A DNA stretch of 64,000 nt from an uncultured Ectothiorhodospiraceae bacterium (GTDB taxonomy: Bacteria > Pseudomonadota > Gammaproteobacteria > UBA6429 > Thiohalophilaceae). Location of the stretch: the NCBI GenBank assembly GCA_947259575.1, contig CAMYMU010000046.1, forward strand, positions 124,001 to 188,000. The letters run 5' to 3'. The position numbers and the translations under genes are program-made. Under the pieces are notes generated by a model. The model searched no databases. It was not told the DNA's origin and saw nothing but the letters and a program-made list of their open reading frames with translations. Of the stretch, positions 41,990 to 50,651 are shown in pieces (within the stretch, counting starts at the first letter, position 1; each line of letters begins with the position of its first letter).

Positions 41990-43369
41990 TCAGGTGTCGC
42001 TGGAGGGCTGGGCAGGCTTATGTCTCGTCTTTTTCTTTTTCGGCCGTCGGGGTTGTTGGCCCTGACGCGCCTGATGCAATGCCTGGCACATCGCTTTCTT
42101 TTGTTTGTCATCGGCCACCTGAAATTCAGTCCACCAATCACATAATGGCTGTAAATCGGGTTGATAAGACTGACAACGCAATAACAGAAAGTCATAAGCT
42201 GCTCGAAAACGGGGTTGGCCTAACAAGGCATAGGGTCGTCGTCCACGCCGGTTATTCAAGCGCGCCTGACTGGTCCATATCTCACGAATAGGCAATCGAA
42301 ACCGTTTCGGAATCGAGATCTGCCCGGATTCCTGATTGAGTACTGCACGACCTGCTTCCTGTAGGGCCTGAATCGGTGACATATTATTCGATTCGAATTC
42401 CATAGCACGTGTAAATGTCGGTCCCCACAACATAAAGGCAAACAAAAAGGCTGGGGTTACCGGTTTTCCATCGGCAATACGTTGATCCGTATTTTTACAG
42501 GCCTGGGCAATAAAGTTATGCATATGTGCATGCTCGGACAGGTGCTTCGCGGTCGCCGGAAACAATTGCACCAGTAGGTCATATTCATTTAGCAATTCAA
42601 ACGTGGAATGGGCGTGGCCACTCATGAATAACTTTAATACTTCATCGAATAGTCGTGCTGGCGGCACTGCCTCAATGCGATGTCCCTGATTTTCAATCGC
42701 CTGCCGCATATCTTGATCAGGTTTAAAACCCAGTTTGGCAGCAAAGCGGATGGCACGCAGCATTCGTACCGGATCTTCCTGACAACGTACATCGGCATCG
42801 CCGATCATCCTTAAGCATTTAGCCTTAAGGTCTGCCATGCCACCTGTATAATCCACTACGGTAAAATCTGCGATGTTGTAGTACAGAGCATTCACACTAA
42901 AGTCACGGCGCCAGGCATCTTCAGCCAGCGTACCAAATACATTGTCACGCACAATCATGCCATCACGGGTTGAACCTTCGCTTTCATTCTCAGCCTGTTC
43001 ATGATGACCACGAAAGGTGGCGACTTCGACGATCTCACGCCCAAAGTGAATATGCGCGAGTCGAAAGCGTCGGCCAATGAGACGACAATTTTTAAAAAGA
43101 TCTTTAACTTGCTCCGGAGTAGCATCAGTAGCCACATCATAATCTTTCGGGTGACCACCCAGAATAAGATCACGTACCGCACCACCAACCAGGAAGGCCT
43201 GATAACCCGCCTTATGCAAGCGATAAAGTACTTTCAGGGCAGAGTCATCAATATTGTCACGTGAAACATTGTGATCGGCACGACCATAAATGACAGGCTC
43301 ATCTGAAGGGATCTGCCCGGAATTCACAGCGGTGCTATTGTTGTCTTGTTCTGTATTGTTTTCAGACAT
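41990..43369 (-). CDS. pcnB: Poly(A) polymerase I
   Basis: 459 residues. Nucleotidyltransferase head: LVGGAVRDLILGGHPKDYDVATDATPEQV (split) with the DxD pair, then RRDFSVNALYYN and RFAAKLGF. A C-terminal basic tail (RPKKKKTRHKP) is typical of PcnB and separates it from CCA-adding enzymes. Adds poly(A) to RNA 3' ends and promotes decay. Upstream of folK as usual. Confidence 0.93.
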   Translation of the reverse strand: MSENNTEQDNNSTAVNSGQIPSDEPVIYGRADHNVSRDNIDDSALKVLYRLHKAGYQAFLVGGAVRDLILGGHPKDYDVATDATPEQVKDLFKNCRLIGRRFRLAHIHFGREIVEVATFRGHHEQAENESEGSTRDGMIVRDNVFGTLAEDAWRRDFSVNALYYNIADFTVVDYTGGMADLKAKCLRMIGDADVRCQEDPVRMLRAIRFAAKLGFKPDQDMRQAIENQGHRIEAVPPARLFDEVLKLFMSGHAHSTFELLNEYDLLVQLFPATAKHLSEHAHMHNFIAQACKNTDQRIADGKPVTPAFLFAFMLWGPTFTRAMEFESNNMSPIQALQEAGRAVLNQESGQISIPKRFRLPIREIWTSQARLNNRRGRRPYALLGQPRFRAAYDFLLLRCQSYQPDLQPLCDWWTEFQVADDKQKKAMCQALHQARQGQQPRRPKKKKTRHKPAQPSSDT

Positions 43370-43436
43370 GTTTCATGTTCGAGATAGTGACAGTTAGAAT
43401 GAGCATTATATGGAAATAACGGGTGTGAGCCTATTA

Positions 43437-44351
43437 TTACTTACGCAAATTCGGTGCGAATGCGATCGCGGCAAGCTTCAGCACAATGGACAGTAACACT
43501 AACCAAATACTCAGGGTAAACATCATGTTGGCAGTGGCATTACTGGCTTTAAGAATTTGAAACTCATCCACGAAAACAACCTCACAAGCACGCTTGCCTG
43601 TATCTTTTCGGGTGATGCTGGAGTTTCGTTTCCAATTCGGTTGCGATGCCCAGGCATAATTTACCAACATCCCCTTCATATGGACCTGATCACCGATTTG
43701 CACATCACGTATAGTTTCCCTGACCTTCTGACTATCCGATAACAGGTGATTGTTTGAGAGTTTGTCATGATAAAAACGGATTTGCCGGCCATAAGAAAAA
43801 AAGCAGGTAAAATCACCACTGCTATAACTCACATCGCGGTAATCATTACTCTTGATGTTATTGCCCCAGACAACACAAATATCTTTGATGTCGACCGAGT
43901 CCTCGGTGTGAGTGATATCAGTCATACCAGTGATATCGTTGTGGGTCACCACCACACCCCACAGCTCATAATCGGCCACAGGCTCAACCAGATATTTTTC
44001 ACCCCGGTAATCAAAATCAAACGGCTTAGTACGCGTCGGTTGTTGAATGGGCTCATTCACCATTTCTTCAACAATCGCATCGACTTTTGGTAATTGTTTT
44101 GAGGCCCAGAATGAAACTGTCAAGCTGATTAAACAGGCAAAAAAGAAAATCGTTAATACCCAATCAAGCCCAGTACGTTTGCCATACTGGTTTTTAATCT
44201 GGTGGTCAGGTCGCCCCGATGCTTTTAAGCGCTGATTAACCCCCATTGCCTTAGCGTAGGCAACACCACATGCAGGGCACTGCCAGTCCGGAGCATTATC
44301 TGTTTCTTTACGAATATATTGGCAATTGGGGCAGGGTTGAGAAAAGGCCAT
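43437..44351 (-). CDS. Unknown membrane protein with N-terminal zinc ribbon
   Basis: 304 residues. Residues 7-28 hold CPNC...CPAC, a zinc-ribbon pattern. A membrane helix follows at about 64-86 (WVLTIFFFACLISLTVSFWA), then a periplasmic domain of about 190 residues (starting near KQLPKVDAIVEEMVNEP) and a second helix at about 278-298 (LSIWLVLLSIVLKLAAIAFA). The outer domain has no motif I recognise. Faces the pcnB start, but both are on the minus strand, so it may share transcription. Confidence 0.7.
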   Translation of the reverse strand: MAFSQPCPNCQYIRKETDNAPDWQCPACGVAYAKAMGVNQRLKASGRPDHQIKNQYGKRTGLDWVLTIFFFACLISLTVSFWASKQLPKVDAIVEEMVNEPIQQPTRTKPFDFDYRGEKYLVEPVADYELWGVVVTHNDITGMTDITHTEDSVDIKDICVVWGNNIKSNDYRDVSYSSGDFTCFFSYGRQIRFYHDKLSNNHLLSDSQKVRETIRDVQIGDQVHMKGMLVNYAWASQPNWKRNSSITRKDTGKRACEVVFVDEFQILKASNATANMMFTLSIWLVLLSIVLKLAAIAFAPNLRK

Positions 44352-44424
44352 CGTCCATTAAAACCGAAAATTATTCCTATTTATTGTATAGCGACAGGAA
44401 AAGCGAGAAGTTTAGACTGAACGG

Positions 44425-44685
44425 CTAGGCCGAATAAGGCTTGGCCTTATAATTGATGATATCGCGCTTACCCTCTTCCAGCGCCTCTTTATCGTTTGCG
44501 AGCTCGATAAATACACGGCGTGTCTCATTCACCAGTTCGCCCGCACGGGTCATAAATTCTGGATTATTAATGTTCATCGCTTTTTGCCTGGCTTCGGTCG
44601 CCTTCATTAAATTAAAGGCGGCTTGCGCCAAGACACCCTGCGAACCTGCCTGCGCTGCTCCGGCAAGCAAATTAATAATCGACAT
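44425..44685 (-). CDS. Small conserved-looking helical protein, function unknown
   Basis: 86 residues from the ATG at 44685, preceded by the purine-rich AAAGAAGAAGA; an in-frame start at 44757 would add 24 residues with weaker support. N-terminal half is Ala/Gly-rich (INLLAGAAQAGSQGVLAQAAF), and the rest is charged and helical (ARQKAMNINNPEFM; NETRRVFIELANDKEAL). No signal peptide or known family recognised. Confidence 0.55.
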   Translation of the reverse strand: MSIINLLAGAAQAGSQGVLAQAAFNLMKATEARQKAMNINNPEFMTRAGELVNETRRVFIELANDKEALEEGKRDIINYKAKPYSA

Positions 44686-44952
44686 AACATCTTCTTCTTT
44701 ATCCATAGATCTATAGTAGGCATATTTAGTTGCTTCTACCAGCCTTAACCTGAGCATTTTCCATGGCTATTTACCAATTCATAATTTATTTGTGTGCAGA
44801 TATTTAATTTTCTAATTTGTTCCTTTCAGACAACTTAGTTGATCTATATCAGATACTTCTAATGTGATTCCATGTCCAATGTGCCTCGCAAAATTGTTCT
44901 GTAAAAGCTGTGAATCTTGCAGTTTGATTTATTAATTCAGGAGTAGATCGTG

Positions 44953-45582
44953 ATGTTTAGTAAGAAAAAGATTTATCGTGTGTTATTGGGCGCTATTGTT
45001 ATTGGTCTTTCGTCTCAAACCCTTGCAGTAAGCAAAGGTGACTGGCTAGTACGATTTGGTGGCGCAAGTGTCAATCCAAATGATAGTAGTGGCACATTGT
45101 CGTTAGCACCCACCGTTGGGGTAGCTGTTGATAGCGGCGTGGCGGCATTTGCTAACGTCAGCTATATGATACGAGACAACATCGCATTGGAATTACTTGC
45201 GGCCACACCATTTTCACATGACATCAGTGCAACAGGTGCCTTATCTGGCAAAATTGCTGAAGTGAAACATCTACCACCTACTTTCAGCGTTCAATACCAT
45301 TTTGCTCCTAAGAGTAATGTACGACCTTATGTCGGTGGTGGCATTAACTACACCACATTCTTCAGCGAAAAAGCGACCGCTGTTATCACCAGTATCAGTC
45401 TTGATGACTCGTGGGGTCTGGCCGCGCAGGCAGGCGTGGATGTCGATATTAATCAAAACTGGTTCTTCAACGCTGATTTGCGTTATATCGATATTGAAAC
45501 AACCGCAACAACAAACCTGGGCACAGTCGATGTAACGATTGATCCCTGGGTATTAAGTGTTGGTGTCGGCACAACATTTTAA
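44953..45582 (+). CDS. OmpW-family outer membrane protein
   Basis: About 210 residues from the ATG at 44953 (GTG at 44950 is alternative; AGGAG lies at 44939-44943). Signal peptide 1-26 ending LSSQTLA. Mature protein begins with KGDWLVRFGGASVNP, an OmpW hallmark, and continues as alternating beta strands to a C-terminal Phe (VGVGTTF). Eight-stranded barrel for small hydrophobic molecules. Followed by a hairpin at 45590. Single-gene unit. Confidence 0.88.
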   Translation: MFSKKKIYRVLLGAIVIGLSSQTLAVSKGDWLVRFGGASVNPNDSSGTLSLAPTVGVAVDSGVAAFANVSYMIRDNIALELLAATPFSHDISATGALSGKIAEVKHLPPTFSVQYHFAPKSNVRPYVGGGINYTTFFSEKATAVITSISLDDSWGLAAQAGVDVDINQNWFFNADLRYIDIETTATTNLGTVDVTIDPWVLSVGVGTTF

Positions 45583-45589
45583 GATATTA

Positions 45590-45621
45590 CAAACGGGGTC
45601 GAGTCAATTTGACCCCGTTTG
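45590..45621 (+). terminator. Hairpin after OmpW-like gene, terminator-like
   Basis: Stem CAAACGGGGTC / GACCCCGTTTG around the loop gagtcaattt, 8 bases past the stop. Only a few T residues follow (GTTTGGTTCTG), so termination may be partial. The GGGGTC-GAGTCAATTT-GACCCC core also resembles REP-like repeats. Confidence 0.6.
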
Positions 45622-45735
45622 GTTCTGTTAGTGGATCGCCAGGTACTCAGCAAGAAATTTGATCGTTTCTATTACATAGCTCTTGATTCACCCGTGGACA
45701 CTAAGAAAAACCAAGATACTCTTGGCCTATAGTGA

Positions 45736-47400
45736 TTAGACACTCGCTGCGCTAGCTACAAACTTTTTCATTCGCTCAAGGGCGTCATCAATGGTGTTGG
45801 AATCTATATTCAATCTGCGTGCAGCTAAACTATCGGCGAGGTCTTCATTATCATCTTCGACTAAACTGAAATCATGCTTGCGAGTCATTAAATTGGCAAG
45901 GGACACGATCAACAGTTCCTGTGAAAGCTCTGAATCTTCGTCTAGTGAGTGGTGATGTTGTGCAATACTGACAAACTCATCAGTGAATCCCCATTTCTTC
46001 AATAGCGCCGCACCAAATTCCATGTGCTGTGCATTTAGGATGTCGAGGATGCTGGTTTCATCCATCTCACGTCCATCCTGCTGTAATTCCAGCAACACCT
46101 GAATCAATAATAGTTTACCCATATCGTGCAACATGCCCAAAGTAAACAGGTGATTCAGATCTTTATATTTAACGGCTTTGCCAATTAGACGTGCCGCCTC
46201 TGCCGTTGCCAGAGAATGTTCCCAAAGATCATTCAACAAATGGTTAAATGGTGGTGAATCAACTTCAAACAGCGCACGATTTGTAAAGAGCAAGAGGTAA
46301 TTCTGTGTTTCCCTCATGCCTAAGCGAAGGATAGCATCTTCAATTGTTTTTATTTCTATTGAGCTTCTGTAATAACTACTATTGGATATACTGATCAAAC
46401 GCATGGTCAGTGTTGGATCTGGTTTAATGATCTCGCATACCTCTTCAGGCGTAACATCATCCTTTTCTTTAAGTAATTTATTAACCTTAACTGCCACATC
46501 AGGCATCACGGGGAATTTTATTTTGTCATTCTTCAGCCGTTGCACCAAACTTAAAACAATGTCTTGCGGCTTTGATGGTGAGGCTTTACCTTTGACATTA
46601 CCTCTCTCATCGACGATCAAACATGATTGAATACGTGTGTTTAATAGCACCGTATTAAAAGGTTTCATAACATAATCATCCGCTCCCGCCGCTAAACACT
46701 TGTCGATAGTAGCGGGACGATCATCAGCAGATACCATGATCACGGGTATATGCCGACTCTTTTCATTTTCTTTTATCTTTTGCAGCGTTTGAAAACCATC
46801 AAGCTCAGGCATCATCACGTCGAGTAAAATAAGATCGAAATCAGACTCTTCCAATGCCGCCAAAGCTTCGGCACCACTTTTTGCCTGTTGCACTATATGA
46901 TCATTTTCAACCAGCCGATAATGTAGAATCGCTCTTAGCATTTCATCATCATCAACCATCAGGATCCGTGCCCTACCCTGGCTTTTGGTGCTTTTAGTAG
47001 GCCCGCTACCTGTTAGTCCTTTATGCTTTTGTAAGCAGCGCCAAACCCGTGATCGTAGTAACTCAGAGTCTGCCGGCTTTTTAATATAATCAGCCGCCCC
47101 CATGCTGATACATTTCAATACCGTTTCATTATCATGTTCAGCGGATAACATCATTACCGGAAGATCGGTGAGTTCATCTTGCGATTTAATATACTCAAGG
47201 ACTTGCACGCCATTGATCTTAGGCATATTGATGTCGAGCAGTAACAAATCAAACTTCTCGACTTTCAGTATATCGATTGCCCTTTGCCCACTCGCAACCG
47301 TACGTGTTAGATAGCCCGCCTTTGTCAGGACATGACTGAACACATCGAGAAGAAGTTGCTCGTCGTCAACGAGGAGAATTGAGCTAGTGGTTACGTCCAT
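45736..47400 (-). CDS. Double-receiver HDOD signalling protein
   Basis: 554 residues. Receiver 1 (about 7-125) with LLLLDINMP and IKKP; receiver 2 (about 145-265) with LILLDVMMP and VMKP; both keep the phospho-Asp and Lys. C-terminal HDOD domain (about 290-500) with FPVMPDVAVKV, DPTLTMRLISISNSSYY and LFTLGMLHDMGKL. HDOD proteins usually relay signals to secondary-messenger or motility systems. No kinase is adjacent. Confidence 0.9.
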   Translation of the reverse strand: MDVTTSSILLVDDEQLLLDVFSHVLTKAGYLTRTVASGQRAIDILKVEKFDLLLLDINMPKINGVQVLEYIKSQDELTDLPVMMLSAEHDNETVLKCISMGAADYIKKPADSELLRSRVWRCLQKHKGLTGSGPTKSTKSQGRARILMVDDDEMLRAILHYRLVENDHIVQQAKSGAEALAALEESDFDLILLDVMMPELDGFQTLQKIKENEKSRHIPVIMVSADDRPATIDKCLAAGADDYVMKPFNTVLLNTRIQSCLIVDERGNVKGKASPSKPQDIVLSLVQRLKNDKIKFPVMPDVAVKVNKLLKEKDDVTPEEVCEIIKPDPTLTMRLISISNSSYYRSSIEIKTIEDAILRLGMRETQNYLLLFTNRALFEVDSPPFNHLLNDLWEHSLATAEAARLIGKAVKYKDLNHLFTLGMLHDMGKLLLIQVLLELQQDGREMDETSILDILNAQHMEFGAALLKKWGFTDEFVSIAQHHHSLDEDSELSQELLIVSLANLMTRKHDFSLVEDDNEDLADSLAARRLNIDSNTIDDALERMKKFVASAASV

Positions 47401-47633
47401 GGTTTCTGGTAAAAGGGCTGGTTTAAATTTTCCGTCACTACATTATCGACCTAAGTTAAAGATAACTATAGCTTATTTTGTATTTCAGACCGGTTAATAC
47501 AAGGTCAACGAGCTAAAACGCGTAATAATTAACCAATAGCTGAAAATCCCTCCTGCCAGGCCCAGACAAACCAAATCTAGCCATATATTAATTAATCACA
47601 TTTTTTTCACTCCCGATAAGGGAATTTATCTGT
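47401..47633. other. Intergenic region upstream of the HDOD gene
   Basis: AT-rich. It must contain the promoter of the HDOD gene on the minus strand. A weak hairpin TCCC-GATAA-GGGA occurs at about 47611-47623. Nothing else could be recognised. Confidence 0.35.
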
Positions 47634-47701
47634 TTTTGTCGCCTTAGTGGGTAAGGCAGCCGTAATTAGCTGCAAAACTGTCCACCAGTGAGGGGACAAA
47701 A
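47634..47701 (+). ncRNA. Structured 5' leader, possible cis-regulatory RNA
   Basis: The RNA can fold into a closed multi-stem structure: closing stem TTTTGTC / GACAAAA (47634-47640 with 47695-47701), P2 GCCTTA-GTGGG-TAAGGC (47641-47657), P3 AGC/GCT (47658-47660 with 47669-47671), P4 ACTG-TCCAC-CAGT (47777 offset aside, at 47677-47689). The strong Shine-Dalgarno GAGGGG (47690-47695) overlaps the closing stem by its last G. It does not match the riboswitch classes I checked from memory (c-di-GMP-I, TPP, cobalamin, FMN). Confidence 0.35.
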
Positions 47702-47702
47702 C

Positions 47703-47855
47703 ATGAAAAATCCAGGTACTGCCGTCGCTGGTGGTGGTACCACCGTAGGTAAGTTCCCTACAAAATTGATCACCATTTCGATCAAACACATTGTTGGAAG
47801 CATCATCGTTGACCTGGATAACACTAAAAATATCGCCGAGGCTGTTTGTAACTAA
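47703..47855 (+). CDS. Possible 50-residue protein after structured leader
   Basis: ATG at 47703 is 7 bases after GAGGGG, and the stop is 26 bases before a terminator, so leader, frame and terminator form a tidy unit. The product MKNPGTAVAGGG... has a Gly-rich N-terminus, then a hydrophobic segment LITISIKHIVGSIIVDL. No known family. The minus strand of the same region is also open, so coding is not proven. Confidence 0.35.
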   Translation: MKNPGTAVAGGGTTVGKFPTKLITISIKHIVGSIIVDLDNTKNIAEAVCN

Positions 47856-47880
47856 GACTAAAATAATATTTTCCAACAAC

Positions 47881-47906
47881 CGGGGAGCTTAGCTCCCCTT
47901 TTTTTA
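47881..47906 (+). terminator. Rho-independent terminator
   Basis: GGGGAGCT-T-AGCTCCCC (47882-47898) followed by seven T residues. No annotated gene of normal size precedes it on the plus strand, so it argues for a short transcript from about 47.6 kb. Confidence 0.85.
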
Positions 47907-48078
47907 TTTATACTGAAGTGCTTCTAGTTCAACACAGTTAACACTAATAACGGATCTGTATCACAATACTCTAAAATAGGCCTATAAATGTGTTGTAGTT
48001 CACAGGCAAAACTCCAACTGTTTAACTCGGGTCCACAAGATAGTCTGCTATGTTTCGCGTGCACAATGTGTGTCGCAA

Positions 48079-48103
48079 GGGAATCGCGATGATTCCCAAG
48101 GAG
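48079..48103 (+). promoter_or_regulatory. Hairpin abutting the ribosome binding site of the PDC-like gene
   Basis: Stem GGGAATC / GATTCCC (48079-48085, 48091-48097; loop gcgat) is immediately followed by the Shine-Dalgarno AAGGAG (48098-48103), 7 bases before the ATG at 48111. The position suggests it may influence translation initiation. Confidence 0.55.
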
Positions 48104-48110
48104 CAAGACG

Positions 48111-49100
48111 ATGTGGATAGATAAAAATATAGGACAAAAGAAACGTTTATTATCAGGTTGTATTAAAAAGCCAATGCTGAAACTGGTTCGGCACTGTTCA
48201 AGCCATTGGGGTAACCCGGATCAGTTAACGAAAATTCTACACCAGCAGATCGAGTCAATTCCAAACTGCCAGTTACTTTATTGTTTTGATGTCATGGGTA
48301 AGCAATTTAGTGGCAGCGTTTTCAAACACGGGACAGATATGTCGGTGTTGGGGCAATCACTCAAAGACCGGCCCTATTTCCAGGGACTTTTGCCTTATAA
48401 CGGCATGGCTTTGTCTTCTATCTATTTAAGTGCCAAAAACCAGCAACCGTGCATCACTGCAACCTTTGCGATCAAAAACAGACAGGACTTACTCGGCTTC
48501 GTCGCCGCTGATTTTTATATAAATGATCTACCTAGAATAGTCAGGCAAACCTCTGAGCAGAAATGTGACTGGACCCAGTACAAAGGTGACCCATCGATAC
48601 GCAGCACGGTGTTTATGCAAAAGCGCAGCACTAGCCTCTTCGATCAACGTCTTGATCGTGTCATTTACCTGGTCTACATCTTGTTGAGAAAGCATGGCAT
48701 TTTTCATGTGCAAATCGATTTCTCCAGTTCACGGCTCGTCATCTGGTCAACGGATACACCTTGTGACTTCCAGGTACTCTCTGTCGATGAATTGTTTTCT
48801 AACCAGCTCATGCAGACCTATGAGAAACAACCCTATCCCAGTGATGCAATGGTGCCTGAAAGCACCATCATGGATGTGATGTCACAATTTAAGTTGTTGC
48901 GACAGGCAGATGAAACCATTTACTTGCGCAGTGGCACGTTTAACATCATTAACGGTACCGTGGGGCTGACATTTTCCTGCGACGGTTATCATCTGATGTC
49001 AGTAAACGAATTCTTGTCAAAAGATATTCAATTTTGGATCGGTAATACTGCCGCCCCTCCACAACCATGGCGCAATATACCGATGCTTGAAAGCGCATAA
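48111..49100 (+). CDS. PDC/Cache sensor-domain-like protein
   Basis: 329 residues. Residues about 45-150 resemble a PDC sensor: LLYCFDVMGKQFSG, GQSLKDRPYFQGL, MALSSIYLSAKNQQPCITATFAI and LLGFVAADFYINDLP. No signal peptide, membrane helix or output domain was found; the C-terminal half (VIWSTDTPCDFQVLSVDELF; DVMSQFKLLRQADETIYL) is unassigned. It may be a soluble ligand-binding protein acting with a partner. Strong AAGGAG upstream. Confidence 0.65.
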   Translation: MWIDKNIGQKKRLLSGCIKKPMLKLVRHCSSHWGNPDQLTKILHQQIESIPNCQLLYCFDVMGKQFSGSVFKHGTDMSVLGQSLKDRPYFQGLLPYNGMALSSIYLSAKNQQPCITATFAIKNRQDLLGFVAADFYINDLPRIVRQTSEQKCDWTQYKGDPSIRSTVFMQKRSTSLFDQRLDRVIYLVYILLRKHGIFHVQIDFSSSRLVIWSTDTPCDFQVLSVDELFSNQLMQTYEKQPYPSDAMVPESTIMDVMSQFKLLRQADETIYLRSGTFNIINGTVGLTFSCDGYHLMSVNEFLSKDIQFWIGNTAAPPQPWRNIPMLESA

Positions 49101-49246
49101 CCTATTCCGGCTGTACGCTATATTTTTAGTTTCACGGGCTTGAGACGATCCGGCTCTGTTTTAGGAGGTGATTGGCAAAATAACAGATGATGTGCCAGAT
49201 ACATGTTATATAATCGACACAGACTTATATTAAGGACTATACAACG

Positions 49247-49771
49247 ATGTATCGATTTCGCACCTATAATGCTTTTTTCACTGCGCTGATTGGACTCACG
49301 CTGCTGTTTGCCAATGCCTCTGCACAAGCAGATGTCGCAGGTGTCTTCTCCAAAGGCAGAACCCACTTTACAATCTATGGTGGAACGGGTTACGCATTTA
49401 ATGATGACTACTTTGTCATTGGTGCCCGCGGTAGTTATTACTTTGCCAATGGCTTCAATGCCGCACTCGGTGCCGAAGTCTGGACAGGGGGAAATCCGGA
49501 TATATCAAAAATCACACCTTCGATTCAGTATGTGTTCTATAAACGCCAGGTTACCAAGCCATATGTCGGCGCCTTCTATCGTCGAACCTATATAGAGAAT
49601 TTACCTGACCTGGAATCGACCGGTGTCCGCGCAGGGGTTTATATTGCGAGTAGCAAAAACCTGTATATTGGTATCGGTGCTGTCTATGAATCGTATCTGG
49701 ATTGTGAAGAAACGATTTATCGCACCTGTGATGACAGCTATCCAGAAATTAGTTTTACCTTTGCGCTTTGA
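49247..49771 (+). CDS. Small outer-membrane beta-barrel protein
   Basis: 174 residues. AAGGA lies 10 bases upstream. Signal peptide about 1-28 (ALIGLTLLFANASAQA). The mature part alternates polar and aromatic residues (FTIYGGTGYAFNDDYFVIGARGSYYF, in parts) and ends ISFTFAL, consistent with an eight-stranded barrel. Two Cys (DCEETIYRTC) may form a disulfide. Specific function unknown. Confidence 0.7.
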   Translation: MYRFRTYNAFFTALIGLTLLFANASAQADVAGVFSKGRTHFTIYGGTGYAFNDDYFVIGARGSYYFANGFNAALGAEVWTGGNPDISKITPSIQYVFYKRQVTKPYVGAFYRRTYIENLPDLESTGVRAGVYIASSKNLYIGIGAVYESYLDCEETIYRTCDDSYPEISFTFAL

Positions 49772-49901
49772 GCATCATCGCTGTGAGCACCACTAAAATC
49801 TGGGGCAAAATACAATTTTAATATCCTTTTGAGTCTATTTTTTAGTTTTTACTAGCACAGACTTAGCTAGGTCCGAGCCCGTCAGGTAGCGTAGCGCCCT
49901 C

Positions 49902-50243
49902 TTAGGAATTATTGGCTTTTTCGATTGTATGACTGCTTCGCTTATCGACGATCAATTGATAATTACCAAGGCGAATAATGTCACCTGGTAGCAAGATACG
50001 TTTCTTAACCGCTTTATCATTAACAAACGTTCCATTAGAACTGTCCAGGTCCTCAATATACGACACTGATAAGTATGTATAAATTCTGGCATGAAGTGCG
50101 CTCACAGTCGGATCCTCAATGCTGACAGTACACTGCTTAGATCGACCTAGGATAACTTCACCATGATGTAATTCAGCAACAATGGAAAAATCATCTTTTC
50201 GCCGTATGAGCATACCCAAGAGTTGTTTCATTTTATCGATCAT
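49902..50243 (-). CDS. FHA-domain protein
   Basis: 113 residues from the ATG at 50243; the frame is open to 50351 but the extra part looks unlike a leader. FHA core: GEVILGRSKQC, VSALHARIY and DLDSSNGTFVND, with the phosphothreonine-binding Arg, Ser and Asn-Gly. Binds phospho-Thr peptides. No Ser/Thr kinase gene is close. Divergent from the DUF4332 operon. Confidence 0.8.
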   Translation of the reverse strand: MIDKMKQLLGMLIRRKDDFSIVAELHHGEVILGRSKQCTVSIEDPTVSALHARIYTYLSVSYIEDLDSSNGTFVNDKAVKKRILLPGDIIRLGNYQLIVDKRSSHTIEKANNS

Positions 50244-50651
50244 GCTTTTTTTCCATTCATTGTGGATAACTCTGCATGCAATATATCCGAAAGTTAAAAC
50301 TCGGCCTATGTTTGAAATGTAAGATAGTGTCAGATTTAAGTATACATTCACGTCATCATATACTCAAGTCTATATAGGCTTAGATATGTTTGCGCCAAAT
50401 CATAGCTTGCCTAAATACTTTTCTAATCGACGACCTATCCGAAATTTTTCAATCTCATTAAACTACGTCTCTTTCACGGCAATGTCAGACATTGTCAGAT
50501 CTATCTCATTGCGGATTGTGTTTTAACGCGAAGGTTTTACTATCAGCGACAAATGAAAACGGTGGACGCACCTTATTTAAACCACCACTACATTGTGTGT
50601 TTCATGTAAAACAACGTTTCAAAATATTATTTGCTCAATGGGAGAATCAAT
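50244..50651. other. Divergent regulatory region FHA gene / DUF4332 operon
   Basis: A palindrome AATGTC-A-GACATT (50481-50493) is followed by a further TTGTCAGAT, giving tandem TGTCAGA elements; a third GTGTCAGAT lies at about 50327-50335. These could be binding sites for a regulator of either operon. No promoter boxes were chosen with confidence. Confidence 0.4.

Noticed and set aside
47634-47701. c-di-GMP-I riboswitch
   Set aside because: The leader lacks the conserved CGCAAAGC core and the GGGTTACC-type receptor segment, although stems are present.
47607-47879. 91-codon minus-strand frame over the leader/small-ORF region
   Set aside because: Begins with TTG, overlaps a plus-strand terminator hairpin and resembles no family I know; kept only as a possible competitor to the small plus-strand frame.
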